Positions 6,578-14,365 of a stretch of DNA of 18,079 bases are shown here, in pieces. Source of the stretch: CAYIYO01 sp964367715. Its GTDB lineage: Bacteria > Chlamydiota > Chlamydiia > Chlamydiales > Criblamydiaceae. How positions within the stretch are numbered: the stretch's first letter is position 1; each line of letters starts with the position of its first letter. A program made the translations under genes and the position numbers. The DNA lies in NCBI GenBank assembly GCA_964367715.1, contig CAYIYO010000036.1, positions 1-18,079 on the forward strand, in the 5' to 3' direction. The notes under the pieces are model-generated. The model searched no databases, had not been told where the DNA came from, and saw only the letters and a program-made list of their open reading frames with translations.

Positions 6578-6585
6578 TTTTTTTT
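6560..6585 (+). terminator. Intrinsic terminator after miaA, formed by repeat sequence
   Basis: A perfect stem GCGGTGA (6560-6566) with TCACCGC (6571-6577), tetraloop CTTG, followed directly by eight Ts (6578-6585). It should end the khpA/ssb-to-miaA direction transcript before the converging minus-strand operon. The left side of the stem belongs to the repeat block shared with element C. Confidence 0.88.
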
Positions 6586-6648
6586 CGCTGGGGCTTGACG
6601 TAGCGTAAAAAAAAAGTTTTGATTTATAGCTCGACACATCTTTCTGGA

Positions 6649-6977
6649 CTTGCCGCTGCGTTGCAGCTCAATGGTTTATATCAATAATTTCCACGGGTTC
6701 ATTCGCTGCGCTCACCACCCGTGGCTAGCCGCTGTAGTCCCCTTCGGGACATAGAAACTGCTTCGCAGTTAATTTCAGTTATAAGATGGTAGAATAAAAA
6801 TAATTCGATGAAAGGTCCTATTTTTTCTTTTTGATTAGTGTCTTCAAAAGATAACTGCGAAGCAGTTGCTATGTCACGTAGTGACTACAGCGGTTAGCCA
6901 CGGGTAAAATGAGCGCAGCGAATGGAACCCGTGGAATATTGTCCACCTTAACTTTAGAGCTGCAACGCAGCGGCAAG
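6649..6977. repeat. Long nested inverted repeat (fold-back element B) between convergent genes
   Basis: The outer 21 bp CTTGCCGCTGCGTTGCAGCTC minus none differ between 6649-6669 and the inverted copy at 6957-6977. After a diverged patch, 6691-6770 pairs with 6853-6934 nearly throughout, around an 82-base AT-rich centre (6771-6852). Each arm is itself a chain of small hairpins: GCTGC/GCAGC (6655-6667), CCACGGGT/ACCCGTGG (6691-6724), GTCCC/GGGAC (6737-6750) and AACTGC/GCAGTT (6756-6770), all mirrored in the right arm. The element fills the space between the 3' ends of miaA (+) and holC (minus). A short frame at 6909-7145 crosses it but is repeat sequence, not a gene. Confidence 0.9.
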
Positions 6978-7065
6978 AAAAAATCTTCCAAACTATATTG
7001 CAAAGCCTTTGCTTTGCCTATGGAAATATTTGTTGTTTTTGAGTACGAGCAATCAAAAAAAAATC
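6978..7065. other. Right flank of element B with a small hairpin
   Basis: Between element B and the end of the minus-strand operon. It contains a perfect 6-bp hairpin CAAAGC (7001-7006) with GCTTTG (7011-7016) and an A-run at 7055-7063. No gene is seen. Confidence 0.5.
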
Positions 7066-7098
7066 CTACTTGGCATCATAGGCATGTTTTTTTGCCAA
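7055..7098 (-). terminator. Possible intrinsic terminator of the rnr-holC operon
   Basis: On the minus strand TTGGCA (7098-7093) can pair with TGCCAA (7075-7070), inside the last codons of holC, with CAT/ATG able to extend the stem inside the loop. A run of nine Ts follows (7063-7055). The stem is short and the T-run starts seven bases after it, so this is tentative. Confidence 0.35.
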
Positions 7099-7464
7099 CG
7101 AGTGCTGTGCTTTTTCCGGGAGGGTCGTGTCGAAGAGTTCGATGATTGTCTTAAATGAAGAAAAATCTTCAGGTATTCCCGGACAAAGGTTCACCAATGT
7201 ATCGGCGCCATTGGGATTCCCGACATTCCATGTAATCGCAACCGGCACTTCTAATGGACTCTCCACCATCTGATGGGGGATAAAACTTTCTGGTGGCGTG
7301 CTCCACAGCTTTTTATCTAAAAAGTCGGCCGCTTCTTTGCTGGGCATCCGAATAAGAATTGTTTTTCCTTCTAGAAAGAGCTCTTGAACTTTTGTGCAGA
7401 GCATCACAATTTTCATTTGGTTATCCGCAACAGGAAGAAAAATGACTTCGGGTTTAGCGTCCAT
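7066..7464 (-). CDS. holC: DNA polymerase III chi subunit-like protein (HolC family)
   Basis: The chi subunit connects the clamp loader (through psi) to SSB at the replication fork. The 132-residue protein shows the family pattern: an N-terminal strand EVIFLPVADNQMKIVMLCTK, then FLEGKTILIRMPSKEAADFLDKKLW, the hallmark LWSTPPESFIPHQMV (compare LW-FxPxSFLPHG in chi), and a late VPVAITWN...GADTLVNL segment. It starts with ATG at 7464, with AGGAA about 9 bases upstream, and overlaps the end of the preceding DUF502 gene by 11 bp, so it is the last gene of the rnr operon. chi proteins of non-proteobacteria often lack a recognisable psi partner. Nothing like psi is in the window. The local SSB has lost the acidic tip to which E. 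coli chi binds. Confidence 0.8.
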   Translation of the reverse strand: MDAKPEVIFLPVADNQMKIVMLCTKVQELFLEGKTILIRMPSKEAADFLDKKLWSTPPESFIPHQMVESPLEVPVAITWNVGNPNGADTLVNLCPGIPEDFSSFKTIIELFDTTLPEKAQHSLAKKHAYDAK

Positions 7465-8113
7465 CTGCTTTTTCCTGTGGTGTTGTCGCGGAGTCCGGAA
7501 TCATCACTCCCATGGAAACAATCAGTTTCAGTGCTTGTTCGACACTGATATTCATCGATTCCAACTGTTCACGCCGAAATTTAAGCATAAATCCCATCGT
7601 CGGATTGGGCGTTCCCGGAACAAACACCGAAATACGTTCTTCTTCCGTGTTATTTTCATTTTGACTGCTGTTAGTGACAAATCCAATCGCTCGCGTAGAA
7701 GCATTTGGAAAAGGCACCAAAACAACGCCTGAAAAGCTTGCCTTATCTTCTTTGAAAAGTGATCCAACAACCTCTTGCGTTGCTTTGTATACTTTATTAA
7801 GAAAGGGGATACGATGAAAGATCCAATGTCCAAACTGAAACAGATAGTGAAAAAAGAGGACGCGGCCAAGGAATCCGATGAGCAGTGTCACAAGTACAAT
7901 CAAAAAGAGAGCCAATACTTTACTAATGATCGTGATGATTTGCTGTGAGTTGATGAACAGCACCGACCAGTTGTCTCCGGCATAGTTGTAAAGTACACCT
8001 TCGACAGCGCCTTGAAAAGGTTTTGTCAATAGATTTACAACCAACATCACAATAATGAGGGTGAGGATGGCCGGAAGAAGAATGGCGAGGCCTGTAATAA
8101 ATGATTTTTTCAT
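7454..8113 (-). CDS. DUF502 family membrane protein, copy 1
   Basis: A 219-residue protein of the DUF502 family, of unknown function in bacteria. It opens with MKKSFITGLAILLPAILTLI, the typical DUF502 start and first transmembrane segment (about residues 5-30). A second transmembrane segment is at about 62-88 (KVLALFLIVLVTLLIGFLG). The soluble part carries the family motifs HRIPFLNKVYKATQEVV, VVLVPFPNASTRAIGFVT and FVPGTPNPTMGFML. The ribosome binding site AAAGGAG lies inside the end of the upstream gene, and only 2 bp separate the two genes. Relative to copy 2, the motif reads VPGTPNPT instead of VPTTPNPT. The tandem pair probably arose by duplication and may form a heteromer. Confidence 0.88.
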   Translation of the reverse strand: MKKSFITGLAILLPAILTLIIVMLVVNLLTKPFQGAVEGVLYNYAGDNWSVLFINSQQIITIISKVLALFLIVLVTLLIGFLGRVLFFHYLFQFGHWIFHRIPFLNKVYKATQEVVGSLFKEDKASFSGVVLVPFPNASTRAIGFVTNSSQNENNTEEERISVFVPGTPNPTMGFMLKFRREQLESMNISVEQALKLIVSMGVMIPDSATTPQEKADGR

Positions 8114-8115
8114 TT

Positions 8116-8817
8116 TTACTCCTTTTCACCGACTGGATTTTTTTCAATAGTCAGGGGGGCGAGATTATTTTTTGATATCGTCTTAAAAGGACGGTTCAAG
8201 ATTAAGCCGCAGGAGATGACGTACTTTAGCGCGTCCTCGATGGAGATGTCGAGGTAGACAAGATCTTTTTCTTCAAAGAAAATTAAAAATCCGGAAGTAG
8301 GGTTGGGTGTTGTCGGAACAAACACCGCAACAAATGATTTTTCGGAGTCTTTGCCTAAGCCCTTCACATTTTCTCTCGTCACGAGACCGACACTTTGGCT
8401 TGCAGCAGTAGGAAAAGGAACGAGAACAACTTGTTTAAAAGAAGAGTTGGTTCCTTGCAATACCGTTTTAATGACATCTTGACACGTTTTGTAGATGGAG
8501 CTCACAAGAGGAATGCGATGGATCAGATAATCCCAGATGCGCAGTAAAGAGTTTACTAAAAACCAACGTGCAACGGTTCCTAACAGCACTGTAAAGAAAA
8601 AGAGGAAGAGTAAAACAAGGAGTTGGCTTGCAAACTGCTGTACTTGTGTCGCGCTGAAAAATAAAAATCCTTTATCGAGTAGGTCGTAGTACTCAAAAAT
8701 TGATTTTACAACCCCAACAAAAGGCTCTGTCAAAAGATTAATTAAAAACACCGCAAGGCCGATGGTAACGGCTAATGGCAGTAGAATAATTAATCCAGTA
8801 ATAAAGTATTTTTTCAT
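8116..8817 (-). CDS. DUF502 family membrane protein, copy 2
   Basis: A second DUF502 protein (233 residues from the chosen start) directly upstream of copy 1. The ATG at 8817 gives MKKYFITGLIILLPLAVTIG, which aligns with the start of copy 1, and has AGGAATTGGA just before it. A longer frame from 8850 would overlap the mpg gene and add eleven residues unlike the family. Two transmembrane segments are seen at about residues 4-27 and 58-83 (the latter rich in Leu and Phe). Family motifs are HRIPLVSSIYKTCQDVI, VVLVPFPTAASQSVGLVT and VFVPTTPNPTSGFLIFF. The C-terminus differs from copy 1. mpg ends 8 bp upstream. Function is unknown: the topology suggests an inner-membrane protein with a soluble beta-rich C-terminal domain. 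Confidence 0.88.
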   Translation of the reverse strand: MKKYFITGLIILLPLAVTIGLAVFLINLLTEPFVGVVKSIFEYYDLLDKGFLFFSATQVQQFASQLLVLLFLFFFTVLLGTVARWFLVNSLLRIWDYLIHRIPLVSSIYKTCQDVIKTVLQGTNSSFKQVVLVPFPTAASQSVGLVTRENVKGLGKDSEKSFVAVFVPTTPNPTSGFLIFFEEKDLVYLDISIEDALKYVISCGLILNRPFKTISKNNLAPLTIEKNPVGEKE

Positions 8818-8825
8818 TCCAATTC

Positions 8826-9422
8826 CTATGTTTTTGGACGCGAGGTCCACGGATTGTCTTTAAGGCGAAAACGCCATGGCAATTGCGCATCTTGGCCGGC
8901 ATAGTCGATGCCGACTCGCGGGCTTGCAACGATCTTATCTTCCGGAATTGTGTAGCCTCTATGTTCGATCCATATCGTCGGTCCACTGATGGACGCTCCA
9001 TTATGCTCCATCGTAATTCCCAATGCCTGGCTTACTGTTCCTGGACCAGAAGTGAGCGTATAGTCAAACGCTGTTTTTTTTCTGCGGCGAAGCATGATTT
9101 CAATACCCTCCGTCGGTTCAATGGCGCGGATCAGGATGGCGTGTGGTGTTTCGGCGGCATTGGTGACAATATTAAAGAGGGAGTGGATGCCATAGCAACG
9201 GTAGAGGTAGGCGATTCCCCCCGCTTCATACATCATTTCATTGCGGGTCGTGCGACGTCCGCCAAACGCATGGGAGGCGCGGTCTTCTGGGGCGCGGTAG
9301 GCTTCTGTCTCGACGATCATTCCTCCGGTTATTTCCCCGTCGATATTCGTCATGAGGAATTTGCCGATGAGGTCTTGGCTGAGCATGAGGACATCGTCTT
9401 GCCGAAAATATTCGCTGGGCAA
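8826..9422 (-). CDS. mpg: 3-methyladenine DNA glycosylase (AAG/MPG family)
   Basis: Removes alkylated purines (and in relatives hypoxanthine or ethenoadenine) from DNA to start base-excision repair. Motifs in order are VLMLSQDLIGKFL, MIVETEAYRAPEDRASHAF, TTRNEMMYEAGGIAYLYRCY and HSLFNIVTNAAETPHAILIRAIEPTEG, where the Glu of VETEAY is the catalytic residue of this family. LTSGPGTVSQALGI follows, with SPRVGIDYAG and a C-terminal PWRFRLKDNPW. The start is uncertain: a TTG at 9422 gives 198 residues, a normal family length. An ATG at 9509 would give 227 residues but a Lys-rich extension overlapping rnr by 68 bp. I favour the TTG, placed 19 bp after the rnr stop. Located between rnr and DUF502 in the same operon. 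Confidence 0.9.
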   Translation of the reverse strand: MPSEYFRQDDVLMLSQDLIGKFLMTNIDGEITGGMIVETEAYRAPEDRASHAFGGRRTTRNEMMYEAGGIAYLYRCYGIHSLFNIVTNAAETPHAILIRAIEPTEGIEIMLRRRKKTAFDYTLTSGPGTVSQALGITMEHNGASISGPTIWIEHRGYTIPEDKIVASPRVGIDYAGQDAQLPWRFRLKDNPWTSRPKT

Positions 9423-9441
9423 GAGGACGCCGCTTTCGAGA

Positions 9442-11706
9442 TTATTTTTTCTTTTTCTTCTTTTTATTAGGGCTACGTTCACGTTTTGGTTCTCGTTTGC
9501 TTTTAGCATGCTTTTCTTTTTCTTTTCGGCGCTTTTGAACCTTCTTTTTTTCTGGACGCTCGTCCTCTTCAGAAAATGCGGGAACGAGTTCCCATTTGCT
9601 TTCTAGAAGGATGAAATCGACATTGATAAGGATCGCCTCAAGCTCGACGCCTGCGCTAAATACCATGCCTGTGCGCTGGCCACGTAATAGCATGCGCCGC
9701 TCTTCATATTCAAAATAGTCGTCACCGATTTCGGAAACGTGGATGAAGCTTTCCATCATGAAATCAAGGATATCGATCGTGATCCCAAAAGGTTTCACAC
9801 CTGTGACAACGGCTTTGTATTTTTTAGTCGGATCTTCTTTGTATAGGGCGTCGATGAGACGCAGCTTTTTCAAAGTGACGACATTGCCTTCTGCTTTGGC
9901 GGAAATTCTTTCTTGAGCCGAGCAGTGGGCAGTGATTTCGTCCAGCATGGCGCGGTCATCGCTGTCGCCAAAGAGGATACGATGAACGATTAAGTCGGCA
10001 TAGCGGCGGATTGGACTTGTAAAGTGGCAATAATGGGAGAGGCTAAGTCCGTAGTGGCCAATATTTTCTGGGGAATAGATGGCCATGCGCATGCGGCGAA
10101 TATAGCTTGTCGCCAGATGTTGTCCGTACTCGGTTTTCATCGCTTCGATAAAAAATTGTTGAAGATCCTCTTGGGTGGGGGCGATCGGAAGTTCGAATCC
10201 AAATGCATGGACCAACGTTGCAAAATCTTTTAAACTTTCTGCTGCGGGTTCATCATGCACACGGTAAGGAAGATTTTTTCCATGGTCAGTGAGGTGTGTC
10301 GCGACGACTTCGTTAGCTTTGAGCATGAACTCTTCGACCATTTGGTGCGTGATGTCATATTCGATGTAATCGGTGCCTGTGGGAACGCCATCGGCGCCGA
10401 CCATAACAACAAGTTCGGGCGTCGAGAGGTCAACGCTGCCGCGTGCATTTCTTTTTGCTTTCAGCAGCTGGCATAGCTCAACCATCAAATGGAGGGAGTC
10501 GGCATATGGACTTTTCGCTTCTCCATCCAACACTTTTTTTGCTTCGCGGTAGGTGAAGCGTTTGCAACTTTTGATCACCGTGCGGGCGATGCGGTAGTTG
10601 AGGAGGTTGCCCTGACTGTCCAAAGACATTAAAACAGAGAGTGTTAACCGGTTAACATTAGGTTTTAAACTGCAAAGATTATCAGACAGTTGACGCGGAA
10701 GCATCGGCAAACAGTAGGCAGGGAAGTAGGTGGAGTTGGCGCGTGCGCGGGCTTCTTTGTCTAGTGCTGTCCCCTCTTTTACATAATGAGAGACGTCGGC
10801 AATATGAACTGCTAGTCGGAAATTTCCATTTTTTTCTTTACAGATGCTGATGGCGTCATCAAAGTCTTTTGCTGTGTCGGGATCGATCGTAAACGATTCC
10901 ATCTCGCGCAGGTCTTCGCGGGCTTTGATTTCACTCGCTTTGACGATTTTTCCATAGGCTTCCGCTTCTTCTACAGCGGCGGTAGGGAATTCGGCGCGCA
11001 GTCCGAACTCTTCGATTGCAGCAGGGATATCGCAAGACGGATCGGAGATGTGGCCAATTTTATGGGAGACTTCGCACAGAGTCTGCGTTTCTTTTGAGCC
11101 CCAGTCGATGACTTTCATGACGATTCTATCGCCAATAATTAAAGGAATTTCTGTGTTTACCTGAACAACAACGCGCTGGGCAGGTCCCAACATCGGAACA
11201 TAGGCGAGATGTTCGTCAAAGCCAGCGAAGCGGATGATTCCCGCGATATGAGTGCGGCCGCGTTCGATGATCGTGACGACACGTCCTTCAGGCCCTTTTT
11301 CAGAGACGGAGTCCGTGTTGATGACGATTTCGACTTTATCTCCATCGACAGCGTTCATCGTGAAAGGTTTAGGAATAAAGACATCGCCAACAACGGTTGT
11401 TGGCGCTTCGACTTGTACAAAGCCAAAGCCGCGCGGATGCATCTTGATGATACCTGTGACTATTTCCACTTTTTTGCGGCTGACGACAGAATAGCGTCCT
11501 TTTTCCAGATTGAGGGTTCCCTCTTCTACCAACTCATCCAAAATTTCTTTTAACAAGAGCTCGTGTTGAGGGGGAAGGCAAAGCTTTTCCATCAGCTCAT
11601 CAAAGCTTAGAGGAAGAAAACTTTTTCCTGACATAAATTGCTGCGTTACCTTAAGGAGATTGTCGTACAGCTTCTCTTCTTTTGACTTTTTCGTTTTTTT
11701 TATCAT
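9442..11706 (-). CDS. rnr: Ribonuclease R
   Basis: A processive 3'-to-5' exoribonuclease of the RNB family that degrades structured RNA in the cytoplasm. From the N-terminus: a helix-turn-helix-like region with EELVEEGTLNLEKGRYSVV similarity, cold-shock domains (GIIKMHPRGFGFVQVEAP, then the VFIPK segment), and the RNB catalytic core TIDPDTAKDFDDAISI at about residues 272-287 with the metal-binding Asp cluster. Also present are HIADVSHYV, YCLPMLPRQLSDNLCSL and CHFTSPIRRYADLIVHRIL. An S1 domain follows (AVVTGVKPFGITIDI), then a Lys/Arg-rich tail ending in seven lysines. I chose the ATG at 11706 (754 residues). A frame open to 11835 would run into the leuS gene. First gene of the minus-strand operon, divergent from leuS. 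Confidence 0.95.
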   Translation of the reverse strand: MIKKTKKSKEEKLYDNLLKVTQQFMSGKSFLPLSFDELMEKLCLPPQHELLLKEILDELVEEGTLNLEKGRYSVVSRKKVEIVTGIIKMHPRGFGFVQVEAPTTVVGDVFIPKPFTMNAVDGDKVEIVINTDSVSEKGPEGRVVTIIERGRTHIAGIIRFAGFDEHLAYVPMLGPAQRVVVQVNTEIPLIIGDRIVMKVIDWGSKETQTLCEVSHKIGHISDPSCDIPAAIEEFGLRAEFPTAAVEEAEAYGKIVKASEIKAREDLREMESFTIDPDTAKDFDDAISICKEKNGNFRLAVHIADVSHYVKEGTALDKEARARANSTYFPAYCLPMLPRQLSDNLCSLKPNVNRLTLSVLMSLDSQGNLLNYRIARTVIKSCKRFTYREAKKVLDGEAKSPYADSLHLMVELCQLLKAKRNARGSVDLSTPELVVMVGADGVPTGTDYIEYDITHQMVEEFMLKANEVVATHLTDHGKNLPYRVHDEPAAESLKDFATLVHAFGFELPIAPTQEDLQQFFIEAMKTEYGQHLATSYIRRMRMAIYSPENIGHYGLSLSHYCHFTSPIRRYADLIVHRILFGDSDDRAMLDEITAHCSAQERISAKAEGNVVTLKKLRLIDALYKEDPTKKYKAVVTGVKPFGITIDILDFMMESFIHVSEIGDDYFEYEERRMLLRGQRTGMVFSAGVELEAILINVDFILLESKWELVPAFSEEDERPEKKKVQKRRKEKEKHAKSKREPKRERSPNKKKKKKK

Positions 11707-11720
11707 ATAATGAATGCCTG

Positions 11721-11749
11721 TTGACTGGATTGCCCTTTTCCAGTGTAAA
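11721..11749 (+). promoter_or_regulatory. Promoter for leuS
   Basis: TTGACT (11721-11726) and TGTAAA (11744-11749) are separated by 17 bp in the 84-bp space between the divergent rnr and leuS starts. Matches are 5 of 6 for the -35 and 4 of 6 for the -10 box. The leader would be about 35 bases. I see no equally good promoter for rnr on the other strand. Confidence 0.5.
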
Positions 11750-11790
11750 AGAGTCATCCTACCAGAAAACCTACTTATTGCAGAGATAAA

Positions 11791-14364
11791 ATGAGATACA
11801 ATCACAAGAACATAGAATCCAAGTGGCAAAAACACTGGCTAGAAAAGAAAACGTTTAAATGCGAAGTCGACCACACCAAGCCAAAATACTATGTCCTCGA
11901 CATGTTTCCCTATCCTTCCGGATCCGGCCTTCACGTCGGCCACGTCGAAGGATACACCGCCACGGATATCGTCGCCCGCTACAAACGCCAATGTGGATAC
12001 AATGTCCTTCATCCAATGGGATGGGACAGCTTTGGTCTGCCCGCAGAGCAGTATGCGATCCGCACCGGAACACATCCCGCTGTCACCACCCACAGCAACA
12101 TCGACAACTTCCGTCGCCAGCTGATGTCCCTCGGCTACAGCTACGACTGGGACCGTGAATTTGCGACAAGCGATCCAAAATACTATAAATGGACGCAATG
12201 GATTTTCACTAAGCTATACGAAAAAGGTCTCGCCTACGAGGCAGAAATGATGGTCAACTACTGTCCAGCCTTAGGAACGGTCCTCGCAAATGAAGAAGTC
12301 GAAAACGGTCAAGCAAAAGAAGGGGGACACCTCGTCGAACGTCGCCCTCTCCGTCAATGGGTCCTAAAAATCACGGCCTATGCCGACCGTCTTCTCAAAG
12401 ATCTCGATCTCCTCGACTGGCCGGAAGGGCTGAAAAAGCTCCAAGTTAACTGGATCGGCCGTAGTGAAGGAGCAAAAATTCATTTTAATGTAAAGGAAAG
12501 TAAAGAAAAGCTAACGGTCTTCACCACGCGTCCCGACACGCTTCAAGGCGCAACATTTCTAGTCATCGCTCCGGAGCATCCTCTTGCCGAAATATTGACC
12601 ACCCCCGCACAAAAAGAGGTTGTTTCAAAGTACCGCAAAGAAGCCGTCAACAAGCGCGACCTGGACCGCACGGAACTCAATAAAGACAAAAGTGGGGTCT
12701 TCACAGGATCCTACGTGATCAATCCAATGAACGGAAAAGAAATTCCTATTTGGATCGCCGACTACGTTCTCATGGGCTACGGAACAGGCGCAGTGATGGG
12801 CGTTCCGGCACACGACCAACGCGACTTTGACTTTGCGAAACAGTACGGACTGCCTGTCATCCCCATTTTTAATCCAACTATCGAACAGCATCCAGATCTT
12901 GTTCCTAAAGGAATGGATTCAGAACAGCTGCGTTCAAAGGTTTTAGCCGGCGAACACTGCTGGGAAGGAGAAGGTGCCTACGTCGTCTACGAAGATAGCA
13001 AAGGTCCAGCCCTAGAAGGCGCAACCTCTGCTGAAGTGATCGAAAAAATCATCCAATGGCTTGAACAATCAAATGAAGGGGAGCGCACAGTTACCTACAA
13101 GCTGCGCGACTGGCTCTTCTCACGTCAACGCTATTGGGGCGAACCGTTTCCTATCCTCCATTTCGAAGACGGGACAAAGCGGACGCTAGACTTAGACGAG
13201 CTTCCTCTGCTACCACCGGATATCGCGGACTTTAAACCGGCCGGCGATGGACAAAGTCCACTCGCAAAAGTAAAAAATTGGATCGAAGTGACAGATCCAA
13301 AAACAGGCAAAAAAGTACGTCGCGAATCGAACACAATGCCACAATGGGCGGGCTCTTGCTGGTACTACCTCCGCTTCTGCGATCCGGACAACAGTCTAAA
13401 GGCGTGGGACGAAATGAAGGAAAGCTATTGGATGCCTGTCGACCTCTACGTCGGCGGTGTCGAGCATGCAGTCCTCCACCTTCTCTACGCACGCTTTTGG
13501 CACAAAGTGCTCTACGATTGTGGATTGGTTTCTACCTTGGAGCCGTTTCGCTCACTTCGCAATCAAGGGCTTATCGTTGCGCGCTCCTTTCAGAACAGTA
13601 GCAACAATTACATCGATCCTCTTAACGTAAAAGAAAAAGACGGACAATATTTCGACAAAACGACAGGTGAACTCCTACGCAGTCAGATCGAAAAGATGTC
13701 GAAATCAAAGCTGAATGGAATCACCCCCGACGATATCGTCGACGAATACGGAGCCGATGCGTTGCGTCTCTACGAAATGTTCATGGGACCTCTAGAAAAA
13801 GAAAAAGTATGGAACACAGATTCCGTCTCCGGCTGTCGCCGCTTCCTCACACGCTTCCACGACATGTGCATGTCAGAAAAGGTGTCGGATGCGGATTCTA
13901 TCGAGGCAATGAAGCTAGGGCATCGCCTCGTGAACCAAGTGACCAAAGATTTGGATCAACTCCAATTCAATACAGCAATCGCAAAGATGATGGAATTCAT
14001 CAACGCGATGGGACAACTTCCTACTTATCCGAAAGCAGTATTAAAAATGGCAATCCAATGTTTAATGCCCTTTGCGCCTCACCTTGCAGAAGAAATGTGG
14101 GAACATTTAGGATTCACAGAGTCACTTTCATATAGTTTATTTCCGGAGATCGATCAAAAGCTGTTGCAAGATGACACAGTAACGTATGTCGTTCAAGTCA
14201 ATGGCAAGCTACGCGGACGTTTCGAACTTCCAAAAGACCAACCACAAGACATTGTTGTCGGTGCGGCCATGGAAGAAGCGGGAATTGTTCGACATCTCGA
14301 TGGAAAAGGGGTAGGAAAAGTGATTTTTGTTCCAAATAAACTTCTCAACTTCGTGACGAACTAA
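11791..14364 (+). CDS. leuS: Leucyl-tRNA synthetase
   Basis: Class I aminoacyl-tRNA synthetase charging tRNA-Leu. The 857 residues agree with the bacterial length of about 860. The HIGH-type signature is HVGH (residues 48-51) inside YPSGSGLHVGHVEGYTATD, and the KMSKS loop is at residues 635-639. The CP1 editing domain is present with its Thr-rich site TTRPDTLQGATF (245-256) and the segment MGVPAHDQRDFDFAKQYGL. The zinc-region and leucine-specific parts were not checked. The C-terminal domain ends VVGAAMEEAGIVRHLDGKGV and KVIFVPNKLLNFVTN as in other LeuRS. The NlpC/P60 gene starts 1 bp after the stop, so the two are probably co-transcribed. High confidence from the whole pattern. Confidence 0.97.
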   Translation: MRYNHKNIESKWQKHWLEKKTFKCEVDHTKPKYYVLDMFPYPSGSGLHVGHVEGYTATDIVARYKRQCGYNVLHPMGWDSFGLPAEQYAIRTGTHPAVTTHSNIDNFRRQLMSLGYSYDWDREFATSDPKYYKWTQWIFTKLYEKGLAYEAEMMVNYCPALGTVLANEEVENGQAKEGGHLVERRPLRQWVLKITAYADRLLKDLDLLDWPEGLKKLQVNWIGRSEGAKIHFNVKESKEKLTVFTTRPDTLQGATFLVIAPEHPLAEILTTPAQKEVVSKYRKEAVNKRDLDRTELNKDKSGVFTGSYVINPMNGKEIPIWIADYVLMGYGTGAVMGVPAHDQRDFDFAKQYGLPVIPIFNPTIEQHPDLVPKGMDSEQLRSKVLAGEHCWEGEGAYVVYEDSKGPALEGATSAEVIEKIIQWLEQSNEGERTVTYKLRDWLFSRQRYWGEPFPILHFEDGTKRTLDLDELPLLPPDIADFKPAGDGQSPLAKVKNWIEVTDPKTGKKVRRESNTMPQWAGSCWYYLRFCDPDNSLKAWDEMKESYWMPVDLYVGGVEHAVLHLLYARFWHKVLYDCGLVSTLEPFRSLRNQGLIVARSFQNSSNNYIDPLNVKEKDGQYFDKTTGELLRSQIEKMSKSKLNGITPDDIVDEYGADALRLYEMFMGPLEKEKVWNTDSVSGCRRFLTRFHDMCMSEKVSDADSIEAMKLGHRLVNQVTKDLDQLQFNTAIAKMMEFINAMGQLPTYPKAVLKMAIQCLMPFAPHLAEEMWEHLGFTESLSYSLFPEIDQKLLQDDTVTYVVQVNGKLRGRFELPKDQPQDIVVGAAMEEAGIVRHLDGKGVGKVIFVPNKLLNFVTN

Positions 14365-14365
14365 A

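Noticed and set aside
6909..7145. A 78-codon open frame on the + strand
   Set aside because: It starts inside the right arm of element B and runs antisense into the end of holC. It is repeat sequence, has no ribosome binding site and no sensible protein composition.
9442..9530. Lys-rich end of rnr considered as a frameshift or polymerase slippage artefact
   Set aside because: Basic C-terminal tails are normal in RNase R, and the reading frame stops cleanly just before mpg. A length error in the A-rich run cannot be excluded but is not needed.
9509..11835. Upstream extensions of mpg (to 9509) and rnr (to 11835)
   Set aside because: The mpg extension overlaps the rnr end by 68 bp and encodes only a basic tail translated in another frame. 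The rnr extension runs past the leuS start and encodes a hydrophobic stretch foreign to RNase R, so internal starts were preferred.
12000..13500. Several long frames antisense to or in other frames of leuS
   Set aside because: They lie fully inside leuS, lack ribosome binding sites and have compositions typical of shadows of a real gene.
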